Shown here in pieces: positions 50,201 through 62,590 of a DNA stretch of 64,000 bases. Origin of the DNA: Ficedula albicollis (Eukaryota; Chordata; Aves; Passeriformes; Muscicapidae). How positions within the stretch are numbered: position 1 is the first letter of the stretch; every line of letters starts with the position of its first letter. The translations under genes and the position numbers were made by a program. The notes below the pieces were generated by a model, which was given only the letters and a program-made list of their open reading frames with translations, was not told the DNA's origin and made no database searches. The stretch spans positions 10,475,351 to 10,539,350 of the forward strand of contig NC_021678.1 in the NCBI RefSeq assembly GCF_000247815.1. Reading direction: 5' to 3'.

Positions 50201-53200
50201 GCACACACTCCCTCAATAAGCATGTTACAGACATTTCTTCTGAGCAACATGGACATAAGGAGTCTTTCCTTCCAAGGCCTAGAGGCCAATGTTGAAAGAA
50301 CAGTATTACTACACAAGGTTGTAACAAAAATTAGAATTATAAATACAAAATAGTGCTCCTTGGCAAGAAGCAGATGCCAAGGGATGTTCTGTATCCCTTC
50401 AATCCCGAAAGAAATTCAAAATTTGGAACACAACTTCTCATAAAAGCAAATATGAATGAATGCACCATTTCCCTTTGGATACTCCGTCCTGAAAAGCAAA
50501 TCTACATCTACAATTTCTTAGAGATTCAAGTATATGATGCATTCACAAAATGTCAGACAGGATCCATGCAGACCACACCTGCTCAAAGACCTATTGCAAA
50601 GGAAATAATAGAGATTTATTCCATCAAGGCCTTCCATATGTAAAACATTTAAAGAAAATAACACTGCTTATCTTGAAATGCATAAGCCCCAAAGTTATCA
50701 TGCTACTGGCATAAAAAATTTTAATACCTTTAAAAATGGGTTTATTTATTTCTACAGTTATTGAGTCTCTTACAATTTGAAACTTAACTTTGAAATCATC
50801 AAGACTAAAATCTCAATTATTTGGGGTTTCTTTTAAGAAAAAGTAAAGTTTTCAAGTCATCCCATTTCTCTGAGATCTGAAGAGTTAAGAAAAACAGCCC
50901 ATAATTGTGAGTTTTATAATAAAAGAATTGTCAACCCAAATGATCTTGGTAAGAGAAAAATTAAGAAAAAGCCCACAGGGAGATGAGATGCCAAAAATGT
51001 AATAGAGGAAACAAGGGCAAAAACATCATCAGGGAAAGACTCTTATGTAACTTAGAGCAGTCTGACCTTAATAGCATTGTTTGAAGAGACATTAGGGCTT
51101 ATTGGTTTTACACCTCAACCTATAACAGCACTTAAATAAAAACATGTCTTCTAGCACACTTGAGTAGCTTCACTGAAATTATGTTTCTGGGTAGCAGCTC
51201 TGTATTTTTCAGATACTCTTATGTACTAAAGCCTAGCTCACTTCCTTTTATTAAAATTTACAAACTTCTCCAAGTGTGTCTTTTATTTTTTGGATGGTAA
51301 AGAAATAAAGGGCCTGGCCAAACAGACACTTGTGTGGAAGGATTAGATCCCACTTTGTACCCAAGGAGTATAAAAATTGTGTGTTGCCTTGGGCCCTGGC
51401 ATTAAAAGAATGGAATAACAGCAATGAAAACAGACCAGCCCCTGCAAATGAGTATTCCACGTTTTGCCCTGCTTGCCACACACAGGTCTGGTTCCACCAC
51501 TGTGTCTTTACCACCACTCTCCCTAAAAGAAGAGTGTCTCTCCATGCATCTCTTCCCTCATTATTTAATATACATTCTGCATCATGGTTTTCTTGCTGTC
51601 TAAAGCACCACTTAATGTGTTTCCACAGGGTATTAACCAGCTGCATTCAGCACACATAGTGAATTCACTGGAACAGCTTATTACCATATTAATTTTTATT
51701 TTGTCCTTGCCCTAGTCCCAAACCAGTAGTTTTGTCTGGAATGCCTAACATGACTTTGGAGCATGCTCTTCATTTCCTCACAGTCTCCTATCACTGATCT
51801 GTTCTCTGAACCTTACTTCTGCCATGCTGGCTCAGTGAAATTCTAACACAGCATCAAGAGGGCAGGAGGAAAAGTGCAACACAGCCTCAACTAGCATACA
51901 AGCAATTTTAAATCATACAGTTATTAAGACCTGATTAAAACAGGTACAAGAACCATCCACTGAGGAGCTTCCTGAGGGACCTTTTGAAACCCTCTTATGG
52001 TCATCATATCTGGCATCCACATGGGAGTTTCCTGATTCCATAGAGGAGGAGGAGGCTGTACCCCTTGAATTAATTCTGATTTGTCTCCAGACAAAGTAAT
52101 ATGGGCAATTTTATTTTCTGTTTATCTTTCCTCATCATTTGCAGATACCAGTCTGGCTGTTCTTAAGATATGCTTAACAAGAAAATAGCAAACTTTCTAG
52201 TGTTTACTAGACACAAACTCTGTCACAAGAGTTAGCAAGAAACAAAACCGAACCCAATCTGTAGGTTGTCTGTGAGATTTCTAACTTCGGCTGGAGCCTC
52301 TCTCCTTTTATGCATAATTATTATTCTCATCGGGATCAGTTCTTTTCATACAGTATTTACTTTCACTGCACCATAAGTCACCAGAAATGTCAGACTCATT
52401 CACAGTCTTGCATTACATTTGGCTTATGTAGTCTTACCTTTGCATAAAGAGGTCTCCATTTCAGAATCTGCATGTTATTACTTGAGTCTAAGACAATATT
52501 ACTACATTTCCAACAGATTTTAACTTTATTCTTGCCCAGTGCCTTCCTTTAATTCTTTTATGCCTCTTTCTCTTTGGTCACAAAAGATTCTTTTTGATCT
52601 CTTTCACTTAAATCTATCAGGGCTTCTTCTGCTCTGCAGGAGTACAGTACCAGGTTTTGAGAACTCTAATTCCTCTGCTACTTTAATGAATTCTAAGTTG
52701 CTGCAGGGTGATTTTATTTTTTCTTTTTTTTTGGTGGTGCATGCCATGGTTAATTGCTGTAATTGTTCTTTTTCTTGTATTATTTATCCCCTCATGTTAC
52801 AGTACTGTAATTCTAATAACACTTAAATTAGATCACTATGGGTCACTGGTACACTTGCTAAACTGAAATCTTTAGGTCAAAGATTGAAAACTAAATGAGG
52901 ACTCTTCAATCTTGTCCACTATAAAATTTGAAAATAGAATTTATCATCTGACTAGCATGCAATTTCCAACACTAACATAACTCTTTTTCCTTTTTTGCTC
53001 TTTTAAGAAACAGAATTAGCCATTTTCTTCACTTTAATACTATTGATTGTTTTCTTTATAGCCTCCTTGAGTTGGTCATTTCTAATTCATTTCCTCCAGC
53101 AAAGGCTGCAAATGTTCTCTCCATTTGCTATAATTAAGCTTTCATTAACCCATACACATTTACACCAAATGTGTTGCAGTCTCCTTCCACGAAACTATAA

Positions 53201-53581
53201 ATGGCTTTCTTAGTTTGCAGTAATACCCATTAGGCAGTGATGACAAAGCTGCAGATAACACACTACAGAATGTCTTGTCTGTATTTCAGTCACAACTTAC
53301 TACTACACTCTGTAGCCATTCCAAACACTATGTCTTGATTTTTTTTTATCCCTAACAGAAAAGGAGGAAGCTAAAAAAGGATAGGGTCGGGGTAGAGAAT
53401 TACAAAGCTATAAACCCAAAGTAGGAGTGGGTTCTTTTTAGATTTTAAGAGAAGGGCAGAAGATGAGGGGGTTGGAGTAGAAGAACAGAGAGGCATCGTA
53501 AGCAATCTGATTGTGGAAAGACAGACTTACAAAAAGCCCTCCCAGACTGCTTCTCTAAACTAAATGTTTGCACTTAGAGAG
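47204..53581. other. Unique noncoding DNA
   Basis: No gene is supported. At 51251-51659 a 131-codon minus-strand frame overlaps a 109-codon plus-strand frame; neither gives a recognisable protein. No mobile element was recognised. Confidence 0.45.
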
Positions 53582-53776
53582 AAAAACAAACAAACAAACA
53601 AACAACCTCCTCACCAAAAAAAAAAAAAAACACAACAAAAAAACCCTAACAAAAACCTCAAAAAAACTCCACTACCAAAAAAAATCCCAAATAGGAAACA
53701 ATCCCCAAAAACCCATACCAAAACACCAAACAAACCAACCCCAACCAACAACCTCAAAATCAAACACAAAAACTCT
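53582..53776. repeat. A/C-only low-complexity tract (G/T on the other strand)
   Basis: For about 195 bp the plus strand is nearly free of G and T. It opens with (ACAA)n, then A15 at 53616-53630, then irregular words such as ACCCTAAC, AAAACCTC, ATCCCAAAT and CCAACCCCAACC. It is long and irregular, so it is not a plain microsatellite. Two overlapping Lys/Asn/Pro/Thr-rich open frames here are a consequence of the composition. Confidence 0.88.
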
Positions 53777-54176
53777 TATTCATTAAAAAATGTGATTATG
53801 TGAAAACTAAGGGTATGTACTTCTTCCATTAATGTTCTGGTTTTGAGATTTTCATATATAATGGAATAAATGATGTTCAATCTCCTCTTTGTGCTCTATT
53901 CAAGACCAGGTACCAAGCCTGTGCTGCAGAAAGTGCCTTCCTGGTCACTTTAGATAAGGGTCTTAATCATCCCAGCTCTGCAAGTAATAACAATAGTCTG
54001 CCTTGCAATGGTTGAATGACGTCCTCACTGAATAGCAAAGGACCTGAACTTGCTCTTTTAGTCTGAGTATGAATTGATTGAATCATTTCAATTTTGATGA
54101 CCCTTGCTAAAAGCATTTTTGCAAATCACAAATATGCCACAAGGCTCCAACCTCTTTGCTTATGCTCTTCTCTATA
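53777..54176. other. Unique noncoding DNA
   Basis: Nothing recognisable between the A/C tract and the compound repeat. Confidence 0.5.
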
Positions 54177-54501
54177 CATGCACATGCTTCCCTTGAACCC
54201 ATTCATAATAACTCATATATAAATTTCTCCAGCGTTGCAGATGCCAATGACAGCAAGACATTCCAAGTTTGCTTTTATATCAGACAATTCCATTTTACGT
54301 ATTGGGTTCATGCTTCCCTTGAACCCATTCATAATAACCCATATATAAATTTCTCCAGCGTTGCAGATGCCCATGCACATGCTTCCCTTGAACCCATTCA
54401 TAATAACTCATATATAAATTTCTCCAGCGTTGCAGATGCCAATGACAGCAAGACATTCCAAGTTTGCTTTTATATCAGACAATTCCATTTTACGTATTGG
54501 G
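54177..54501. repeat. Compound duplication with order a-b-a-a-b
   Basis: Segment a (about 63 bp, CATGCTTCCCTTGAACCC ... GTTGCAGATGCC) lies at 54183-54245, 54309-54371 and 54378-54440. Segment b (about 62 bp, AATGACAGCAAGACATTCC ... TTTTACGTATTGGG) follows the first and third copies. The starts are 126 and 69 bp apart, both multiples of 3, so one frame stays open for 125 codons (54156-54533) and repeats HASLEPIHNN and SSVADA. I consider this frame fortuitous. Confidence 0.95.
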
Positions 54502-57083
54502 CTGGTAAAAGGAGAGAGATTCCATGGAATTAAAGCAGCTCACACAAATCAAGGTATACATGTGCCCTTTTGCTGGAAAAGATATGGAAGAAAACACTAA
54601 TCCAGAGAAACCTGAAGATTCTCAGTGCCTGTAGCTATCATTGCCTAAAAGCAGTGCCTGTCTCTGTTATGCAAGGATTCAAAAATAAATGCACCCATTC
54701 CAACTTTGCCAGCCTCTATCTCATTGCAATTGCATTTTAAAACAGCTTGTTGTCATCTGACAAAAATAACAAGGATTACATCTTGCTCAACCTCAGAGGA
54801 TTTAGGAAATGCTTTCTTACAGCCAGATTGGGGTTTTTTGTTGTGTTCAGATTGGATTACAGTAATTCTTTGTTTGCAGATTTGCCAGCACCGTTTTTAC
54901 AGATCTTGCAGGAACAAAACACAATGAGAAAGAAATCTCCACTTGAGGGAACAGGATGTCTAGTGTAGCTGCTCTGTTATCAGCATTTTATCCTACAGTC
55001 ATTTGAAAATTGCTTTTGGTACTCCTCATTCAAGATTCTGATATGCCCATGCCTGATATACTGGAATGAATATCCTAAATTACATACTTCCTATTATTTC
55101 CTAGGCCAAGTAAGTACCACACTATGAGAAAACAAGATGCCAGAGAAAAAGCAGTTGTGTAATTTTTTCTAATGTTACAGAATTTCCTTCTTAAATATCC
55201 CATGCTTAGCTTATCACTATATATTTCAGAAGTGCTACATCATAATACTCCAAAGGAAAATCCACTGCAGGCTGTTGGAAACCTCTGAAAACTAATAAGG
55301 TAATAAAAAATACTGAAGCACTGTAGTAATGCATTGGAAATCATAGGGTGAAAAAAACCAAACCTAATTTATTTGACTTACTGGTGATTCCCCTACTTCA
55401 GACCTGCAAAATTTGATTTTTCAGGTAATTTGAATCTCATAGTCTGGACTTGGAGTAAATTTCTACCTTAGAGTTGATTGCTTGGGTCAATATTAAATAT
55501 TATTTTATATATTAGATGTTGGTGTCTTAGAAATATTGCAAATAAGACTGCAGAAAGTTCTCATTCTCATCCTGATTTACTTGTACTTTATGCATACTTT
55601 GCACTTATGCAAAGGGTTGTAGGAGATGCACAGGAAAACAGGATATAGTGCCCTGAATCTAGTTTTCCTCTCACAACTCGCAGGCTCCAGACCTACACAA
55701 AAATCACACAGAAACAGTGAAAGACAAGTTTCCAAAAGATTATGTAAAGCCTCATGAATACAACAGGTCTTGCATCAAAAGTGTTACTTTTGTTGTATTT
55801 CAGTAAGACTAAAATATTTAATATATTCTGAAGCTATTACTCTTGCATATGCTTAAGTCTTCCACAGAAACTTGTGCTTCTGAAATCAGTAGGGCATTTC
55901 TAAAAATCACACCCTGCAGAGTGATGCCAGGCTTTTGCAGATACTGCTTCCATTGCTTGTACATGACTGAGTTTGTGTTTAAATTTATGGTTTGATTTGT
56001 TGTGGTAGTTTTTAATTAGATGATCACTGAATAATTAATGTAACAGATTAAAGAATTAGGTAGATAAAACTCCTGTAAAATTATTTACATGGAAGTATAA
56101 GTGCATGGTACAAAAACTAAATAATTTAAATAGGGATTCTCTATTAATTGACAGTCTTTGCTGTTACTGGGCCATGACATGCAAGAATGGTGGAAATTCA
56201 CAGACTTATGGCAGGAGTCGCTATGTTTCCTGAAAAATTGAAACATTTCAAGAGAAAGTGTTTACACAGTGATTTGCAGAAGTCTATATATATATGGTAA
56301 TTAACTAGGAAGAAAAATAGCAAAACTAACTGTAGCCCCACTTGAGCCTTTTTTAATGAATTTGGATTTTTTTTTCCTTTTTGCTCTGTTTTGACATAAA
56401 ATACTCCTATTAACAGGATGAAGTAGCACATAAATACTCTGGCAATATTTTCCCAGACAAAAGAACAATTTTTAATATCTTGGAGGGCCAGGACCACCCA
56501 GGGACCCCGAAAATTTACGGCTGTGAAACAATCTTTCCCTCCAGCTGTAATTAAACAGAATACTTTGTAAAATAATACTAATTAGAATTATTGCTTTTTG
56601 TTGTTTATCATTTAATGTATTCTTATTTATTCCACAGCATGTGAAACTTACCATGCCTCCCTCTCCATAACAGAATACAAACTGGGACTCTGCCAGAACT
56701 AATTTCAGACCTGATAGAATGACTAACAGTGGAAAAGGAAGCACTGTTTCAGGGAACCATTCAGAGTCTTTCATTCCAGAGTTAGCTTCCTGCTACAGTT
56801 TTGGTAGGATACATGCACTTTTGGAGCCCTAAATAGCATAAACCTTACAGGTATAGTTGAAATAGGGAATTATAAAAGTGATAAAGAAAATAAAAAATTC
56901 CTGGGGAGTTTGCATGTAATAATTTTTCAACAGATTGATTTCTCACCTTTGCCTCTGCTTCAGACTGTCTAAATTCTATTATTTATTCCTCTAAACAAAC
57001 CCCTTCATCCTACACCTATAACTTTAGACATTTAGAGCTTTAAATAAGAATCCTGTTTCTCTTAAACAGCTTCATCAGCTCTT
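54502..57083. other. Unique AT-rich noncoding DNA
   Basis: No gene or repeat family is supported. Minus-strand frames of about 100 codons at 56198-56774 overlap and have no recognisable domain. Confidence 0.5.
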
Positions 57084-57100
57084 CTCCTCCTCCTCCTCCC
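57084..57100. repeat. Short (TCC)n tract
   Basis: About five to six TCC/CTC units in a pyrimidine-only stretch. Confidence 0.8.
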
Positions 57101-60100
57101 TGAAATGGACTGCTCATACAAGGCTGCCATCTGTATCCCAGGCAGTTCTTTCAGTGCCTTGTTCTAACTATGCTCTCCACCACAGCCTTATTTAAAGTCC
57201 GTACAGGGAATCTAGGAAGGGTGGAGTGGCAAGAACAGCAGCAGAAATCCTGAGTACCAGCAGCACCGAGCAAGTGTGCAGCATCTGCCTGCCCAGGAAT
57301 TAATCCTACCCAGAGCAGGGTGCCAGGATTAGCCAGGAGCACACACTCCTGCCTTGCTAACTGGTGCTGCCCCTGGGCTTTCTACCAGCTTGTTTCTTCT
57401 TTCAAAGCAAGTAAAACACTCAGGTCTGGAACGATACCCTCTCTTACTTTACTAAAGCACCTTTTAAATATTTTGTGTCATACAAATTATTACAGGGAAA
57501 CCTCTCTTGTTGCTATTTAATGACAGCCGATTCATCTTATTTGTCAAGTTAAAAGATTTAAGAAAAGGTCTCTCTATGTATATTCTTTGGATATGAGGCT
57601 TTTGCTTAGGAAAATAAAATAATCTCCCCAACAAGTTACATGTTTAATGAGAGAGAACATTTATTTCTGCAACCTCCCCAACACATTATGTAGGCTGCAT
57701 CTGAGTAGCAGAATCCCACAAAGCCTTAGCTCTTTAAAATGCAACCAGAATGCTTTTTGTGTCATGTTTACTTCCCTTTATGAGCAAAAAGGGAGCTGAT
57801 GGGTAGATGCACTGTAAAATATCATTCAACTATCTTTTTCTATGTTTGACAAAGCAACACTGAAACAACCACCAAAAAGCCTAATGAAAATAGAAGAGAA
57901 AGAAAAGATGCAGCAGATTTGTAGGTCAGCTGGAAAGGAGGTTGACTTCCTTTCACAAATATAAGTTTGCAGGAGGAATGTTTGAGGAATGGAACTTTAT
58001 TAATGGGACTACAGGCTTCCAGAGTGTCTGCCCATATGGGTTCTCATGTTGCAATTGTATTTTCTTCATCTGATTACACCTGTGCATGCATTGCCAAGTT
58101 GGTAGCATAAGAAATAGAGGCTAAAGTTTCAGCTCTTTATGTGGATGAAGAACACCCCATAATGTCTATAGAACAAGATGCTTCTTTGTCTTCCTTCTCC
58201 TTGCAACATGTGGGATTAATCTTCTGGCATAAGTAAGTACTGGCAGAAGCCAATGCCTGCCTGATGCATGCTGAGCTGCCAACAAGCTCTAGAAATTTGG
58301 CTGGTAGCAGAAGCAGGTTGCTCAAAGAGCAAAAACTGAATTCATGGAAATGGGGAATCTTCTGTACTGCTTGATTCTCCTGGGTCCCTCTGTTGTTTTG
58401 CATATTAATCTCTATTGACAGTTTTGTAGTTCCTATCACCTTCAAGATTTCTGCCATCCATAATGTGCCAGTTCCCTAGCAAGCTGTCACAAACTAGCAA
58501 GTAACTTTGGGAAGAAAATTCGATCACAAAACTGGCGGAGGGCGCAGTAAACTGCAGCTTGCTCTCCTGTGACATTGGTACCTTCATCATTTCATGCTCA
58601 CCATGACAGTTGCTTTCTATTCAACCCCAAACCTCTTGATGGTTCCTGCTGCCTACAATTTGACTCTCACTCCAGTTCATCAGCACTGAGCATGTGGCTC
58701 TTTCACAAATTCTGCCATAAGCCACATCAGCAAGAGCATCAACTCACCCAGCTGGAGGTATTCACCCTCTAAACTCAAGGCCAGCTACTGAAGAAACTCT
58801 GTGCACATATTTTGTGATGCTATAATGAATTTACTCAATATAAAGATTTCCAGTTTGCCCCAAAAAATGGAAAAGGTAACTGAACTTCAGAATATACAAA
58901 GAGAAATAGGACTTTATACTAAGTTGGCCATCCTAGAAGTGTTCCCACTGTTAGTGACAGCAGCTTTGTAATTCACAGGCCCTCTCTGACAAAGCAGCTC
59001 CAGTCCTGTCACAGGCTGTAATTTAACCCCGGGTGGCAATAAATTAATCTGAAATGCTCATGTGTTGATCCCCACTCAGGCCATTCAGTTAAAGGAAGCA
59101 AATGAGATTCTGGGGGCCTCTTGTGCACTTCCCCTTAAATTTTGTTTTCATTGTCTGATAAACACAATTCCTGATGGAGGCACTTACCAAATAATTCTTT
59201 TATATTGTTCATCTTTTTTTTTTTCCCTTAACAAATACAGTGTGTGTAAATATATCAAAATTAACAAAATAGGAGTCACGTAAGTAGTCTTTGTAAATTA
59301 ATTACTGAGGGGTTTTTCTCCATTTACACTTCAAGCAATTTACACATCTGTAAAAGCATTCACAAAATTTCATGTAACTAGAATGCTTTATATGATTTAT
59401 ATTAACATTTTATCTGTGTATATATAAAAAACAAATAATTAGAAACACAGCTCAAGGCCACCCTTTGTGGTAAATATATTTTCAATTAAAATTACTTCCA
59501 TCTTTTATTTCTAGTTCATTTTGTAATGTCTTCCCTTCAATTAAGAAACTACTATGCTTGTCAAATAGGTGTGCCTCCAGATCAGTCTGAAAACTACCTG
59601 AACAATGTGTAGAATGCAAAAGTGGGTTATTTTCAACTGAAATTGCACAAAAGAATTGATTAAATTATTAATTTAGAGCCAAAATTGATTTTAAAATATT
59701 ATATAAAGAAAAACTTACCTTTTTTTTTTTCAAAACATTTTATCTTGACCTGTCTTCCACCTAAGTTAGCACTTACAAAAATAACATTTCCATGGTAACT
59801 GTTCTTTTGCTTCATTTTTAGAGATGCTGAGGAACCTCAGCTACCACCAATACCAAACAAATCTGTATATGCTTCACATCCCTGAAATTAATTTTGCATA
59901 TATTTTCCAGTACAGGCAATCATTTTTTTCATTAATTCTTTTTCTCTAAATTTCAATTAATATGTTTCCCTGAAAAATATTTGGGCTGTGTAATCTAAAC
60001 CCTGCATGCTTGACAGTTTACAGAACTGGTAAGTAGAACAAAAACATTCTCAGTGCTCAGTGAGAAGTCAAACTTAGTTAGATGCAAATAAGCTTTGGAG

Positions 60101-61295
60101 AATGCAACAAGAGATGGATTTGCATCCCTCAAGACTAAACAGCTGCAGAAATGTGTCCTTAATTTTAGGACAGAGAGAGATCCTAACCTAAGAACCATAA
60201 ACCCACTTTTTAATACCACGTCCCACTGTTGAACTGTATACATTCCCACATAAACCAAGACTGCCTTGTGAAAGCACTGCCTAGAACAGGCAGGAATTGT
60301 GTTCCAGCATGTCACTCACAATGTGACTGAGAACACCCCAACAGGCTATAGCCCTTGTTTATACTTAGTCAAGGTATTTTATACTTGAAAAGTGGTTATG
60401 GACTGTAGAAGGGCATTAACTCAGTTCTCACGAGGCAGCAGAATGCATCTCATAAGTGACAAAACATGTATGCAATGTGGATTAAAACAGTAGGTGAGTT
60501 GTATGGCAGGCCCGGTAGATAGAAGACAACCCAAATGCTCCTAACCTCAGAGAATTAGCTTATCTCTAAAGTAGCTGTCAGAATATAGATTAGTTCCATT
60601 TCTTTAAAAATCCATAGGAAAATGTGGGATGAGAGCTTGATCTTATAATGTATTTAAATTCCCATGAAGTTTTGAGTGAGTCTTCTGTTGTTTCCAATCA
60701 TCAAAAATGTCTTTTACCAAAAATCAGGCCAAGAAAAAGATAAATTACTGAATATTTTGTACTATTTGTTGCAGAAATTATCCTTCTTTTCCCACTTTTT
60801 TCCAATTTTCCACCAAGAAAAAAACCAGTAGAGGACAAATTATCAGCAAAAGACCACAGCAGATACCATTTATCCAGTCATCTTCTGGACCACATTCCAC
60901 ACAAATTCCCTAAATATCACAGAATGAATGAAACCTCATCAAAATGAAGGGGTTTTTTTTTGAGGAAAACCTGCAGGGTGAGACTGTCAGCACAGGAAAG
61001 GTTTTCTTGAAGGTTTTATTTATTAATTTAGAGTGAAGGTGTTTGTGTATGGGGTTTTGCTGCATTTTAGTTCTTAATGAGTGCAGAGATACTGGAAAAC
61101 AGAATGTCAATATCTAGACAGCGTTTTATGTAATTTCTGTAGGCTAGCAGAGCTTTTTCCCTGAATAAAGCTGATTAAGAATTAGACACATTTTGCATGA
61201 TCTTTACCAGGGGTAATTCAGCGTATCATCCACGCCTTGTCTCTTAACAATACTGCAGATCTTTTACAAGTACCAATTAGGAGGAGAAAACAGAG
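57101..61295. other. Unique noncoding DNA
   Basis: No gene is supported. Minus-strand frames of 106 codons at 58137-58457 and 59995-60315 lack recognisable domains. No repeats of note are seen. Confidence 0.5.
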
Positions 61296-61337
61296 CCCAA
61301 ACAAACAAAGCAAACAAACCCAAACCACACACACAAC
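61296..61337. repeat. Short A/C-rich tract
   Basis: CCCAAACAAACAAAG followed by CAAACAAACCC and (CA)n; a smaller relative in composition of the tract at 53.58 kb. Confidence 0.75.
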
Positions 61338-61650
61338 TCTATTGGAAGTGGTACTTTTCAGTCCCTGAAAAATCTATACTTAATGTTGATGAATTAAATA
61401 TTATTTGGCAGCTTTACCACTACCCCATTTTTTGTTGTAACTGTAAAATTAATTTTGTTATGGGGAGGCCTGTGCACTTCCAGGACTACTGCAGCATGGT
61501 AGACAATGGCTCTTTAGTAATTAACCTCATCCTTTAAACCATCTCAACACATTTCTTTCTTGGGACAACTCTTTAAACTTCCTCCCTGCATCACTCATAC
61601 TCACAAACTCAATACTTTAATATTCAAAACTTCGATATTTTAAATTGATT

Positions 61651-61740
61651 TTTATATATACATATTATATATAACTATATACATTACATAGGATATTCTA
61701 TGCATGATAATTATATGTATTACATAGGCTGTATTACATA
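61651..61740. repeat. AT-rich stretch with ATATAT and ATTACATA words
   Basis: Degenerate (TA)n at 61651-61680 is followed by three ATTACATA copies at about 61684, 61717 and 61732. Confidence 0.6.
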
Positions 61741-62548
61741 TCTCTTCACTGATCTTCAGAGTTTCTTTTAATGTGCTCATTTCCCTCTTCTTTCATGAAA
61801 AACATCTTGGCAAACACTTTCAAGAAACTGGATAATCTAAATAAGCAAGAGAATATTGCAAAAAACTTATAATGGTTATTTCTTTTAATTGTTAAGCATC
61901 TCTTCACAGATTACATTTTCCTTTTCTTTCTGCTTAATTTGCATTATTTTTTATAAAGAACTCCAATAGTAATTGAATTTGGGATACCTAAACAAGATGT
62001 AAAGAACAGTGATTTTCATGCAGTACCTATTACCCAACCAGGAATCCCAAACCATATTAAACAGCCCTAAATTAAACTGCCTGTATTACTGCATGCTAGG
62101 CAGCAAGACTTTTATTCCTCAGGTACAGTTAAGTTAGTTTCATAATGGCTCCCATTCCAGCGTTTAAAAAAAAAAAAATCTGATTTCAATTTCTTTTGGC
62201 AGTTTTCCCCAATACCTTCAGAGGCATTTAGTCTAAAGTAAGGTGACACAGAAGTAGTTGCATGCAATCTCCTGACCCTTGGGTCACTGTGGGCCCTGGC
62301 TGCCCCACCCACCCAATCCCCTCGGAGTTCCCCTGGCAGGAGTGTTTTCGTGGCACAGCAATGTGGGGACATTCCTGGGATTGCCAAGGTGGGGAGTGGC
62401 TGATTCATTCTGGGAAGATTTTCTCCCTGATGTTTCCTCCTCTTTCATCATCCTTCACTGCATCTTCATTTGAGCCACTGAGACTCCTTCCCTTCCCCCA
62501 AACTCTCTCCCCTCCTGGTCATCTCTCACTTTTTTTACCTTTCCATTC
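61741..62548. other. Noncoding DNA with a G+C-richer patch
   Basis: From about 62240 the DNA is G+C-richer and pyrimidine-rich, and keeps a 131-codon plus-strand frame (62262-62657) open opposite a 98-codon minus-strand frame. Neither resembles a known protein. Confidence 0.45.
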
Positions 62549-62590
62549 CATCCAAATCATCATCTACTACATCCAAATCATCAGCTACTT
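62549..62590. repeat. 21-bp tandem duplication
   Basis: Copies at 62549-62569 and 62570-62590 start CATCCAAATCATCA and differ at two positions. Confidence 0.92.

Noticed and set aside
51251..51659. 131-codon minus-strand and 109-codon plus-strand frames facing each other
   Set aside because: Neither encodes a recognisable protein, and simultaneous openness on both strands points to local composition. I considered a retroviral remnant but saw no matching motif.
53564..53803. Lys/Asn/Pro/Thr-rich open frames of 72-79 codons
   Set aside because: They are the translation of the A/C-only low-complexity tract, in which stop codons are rare.
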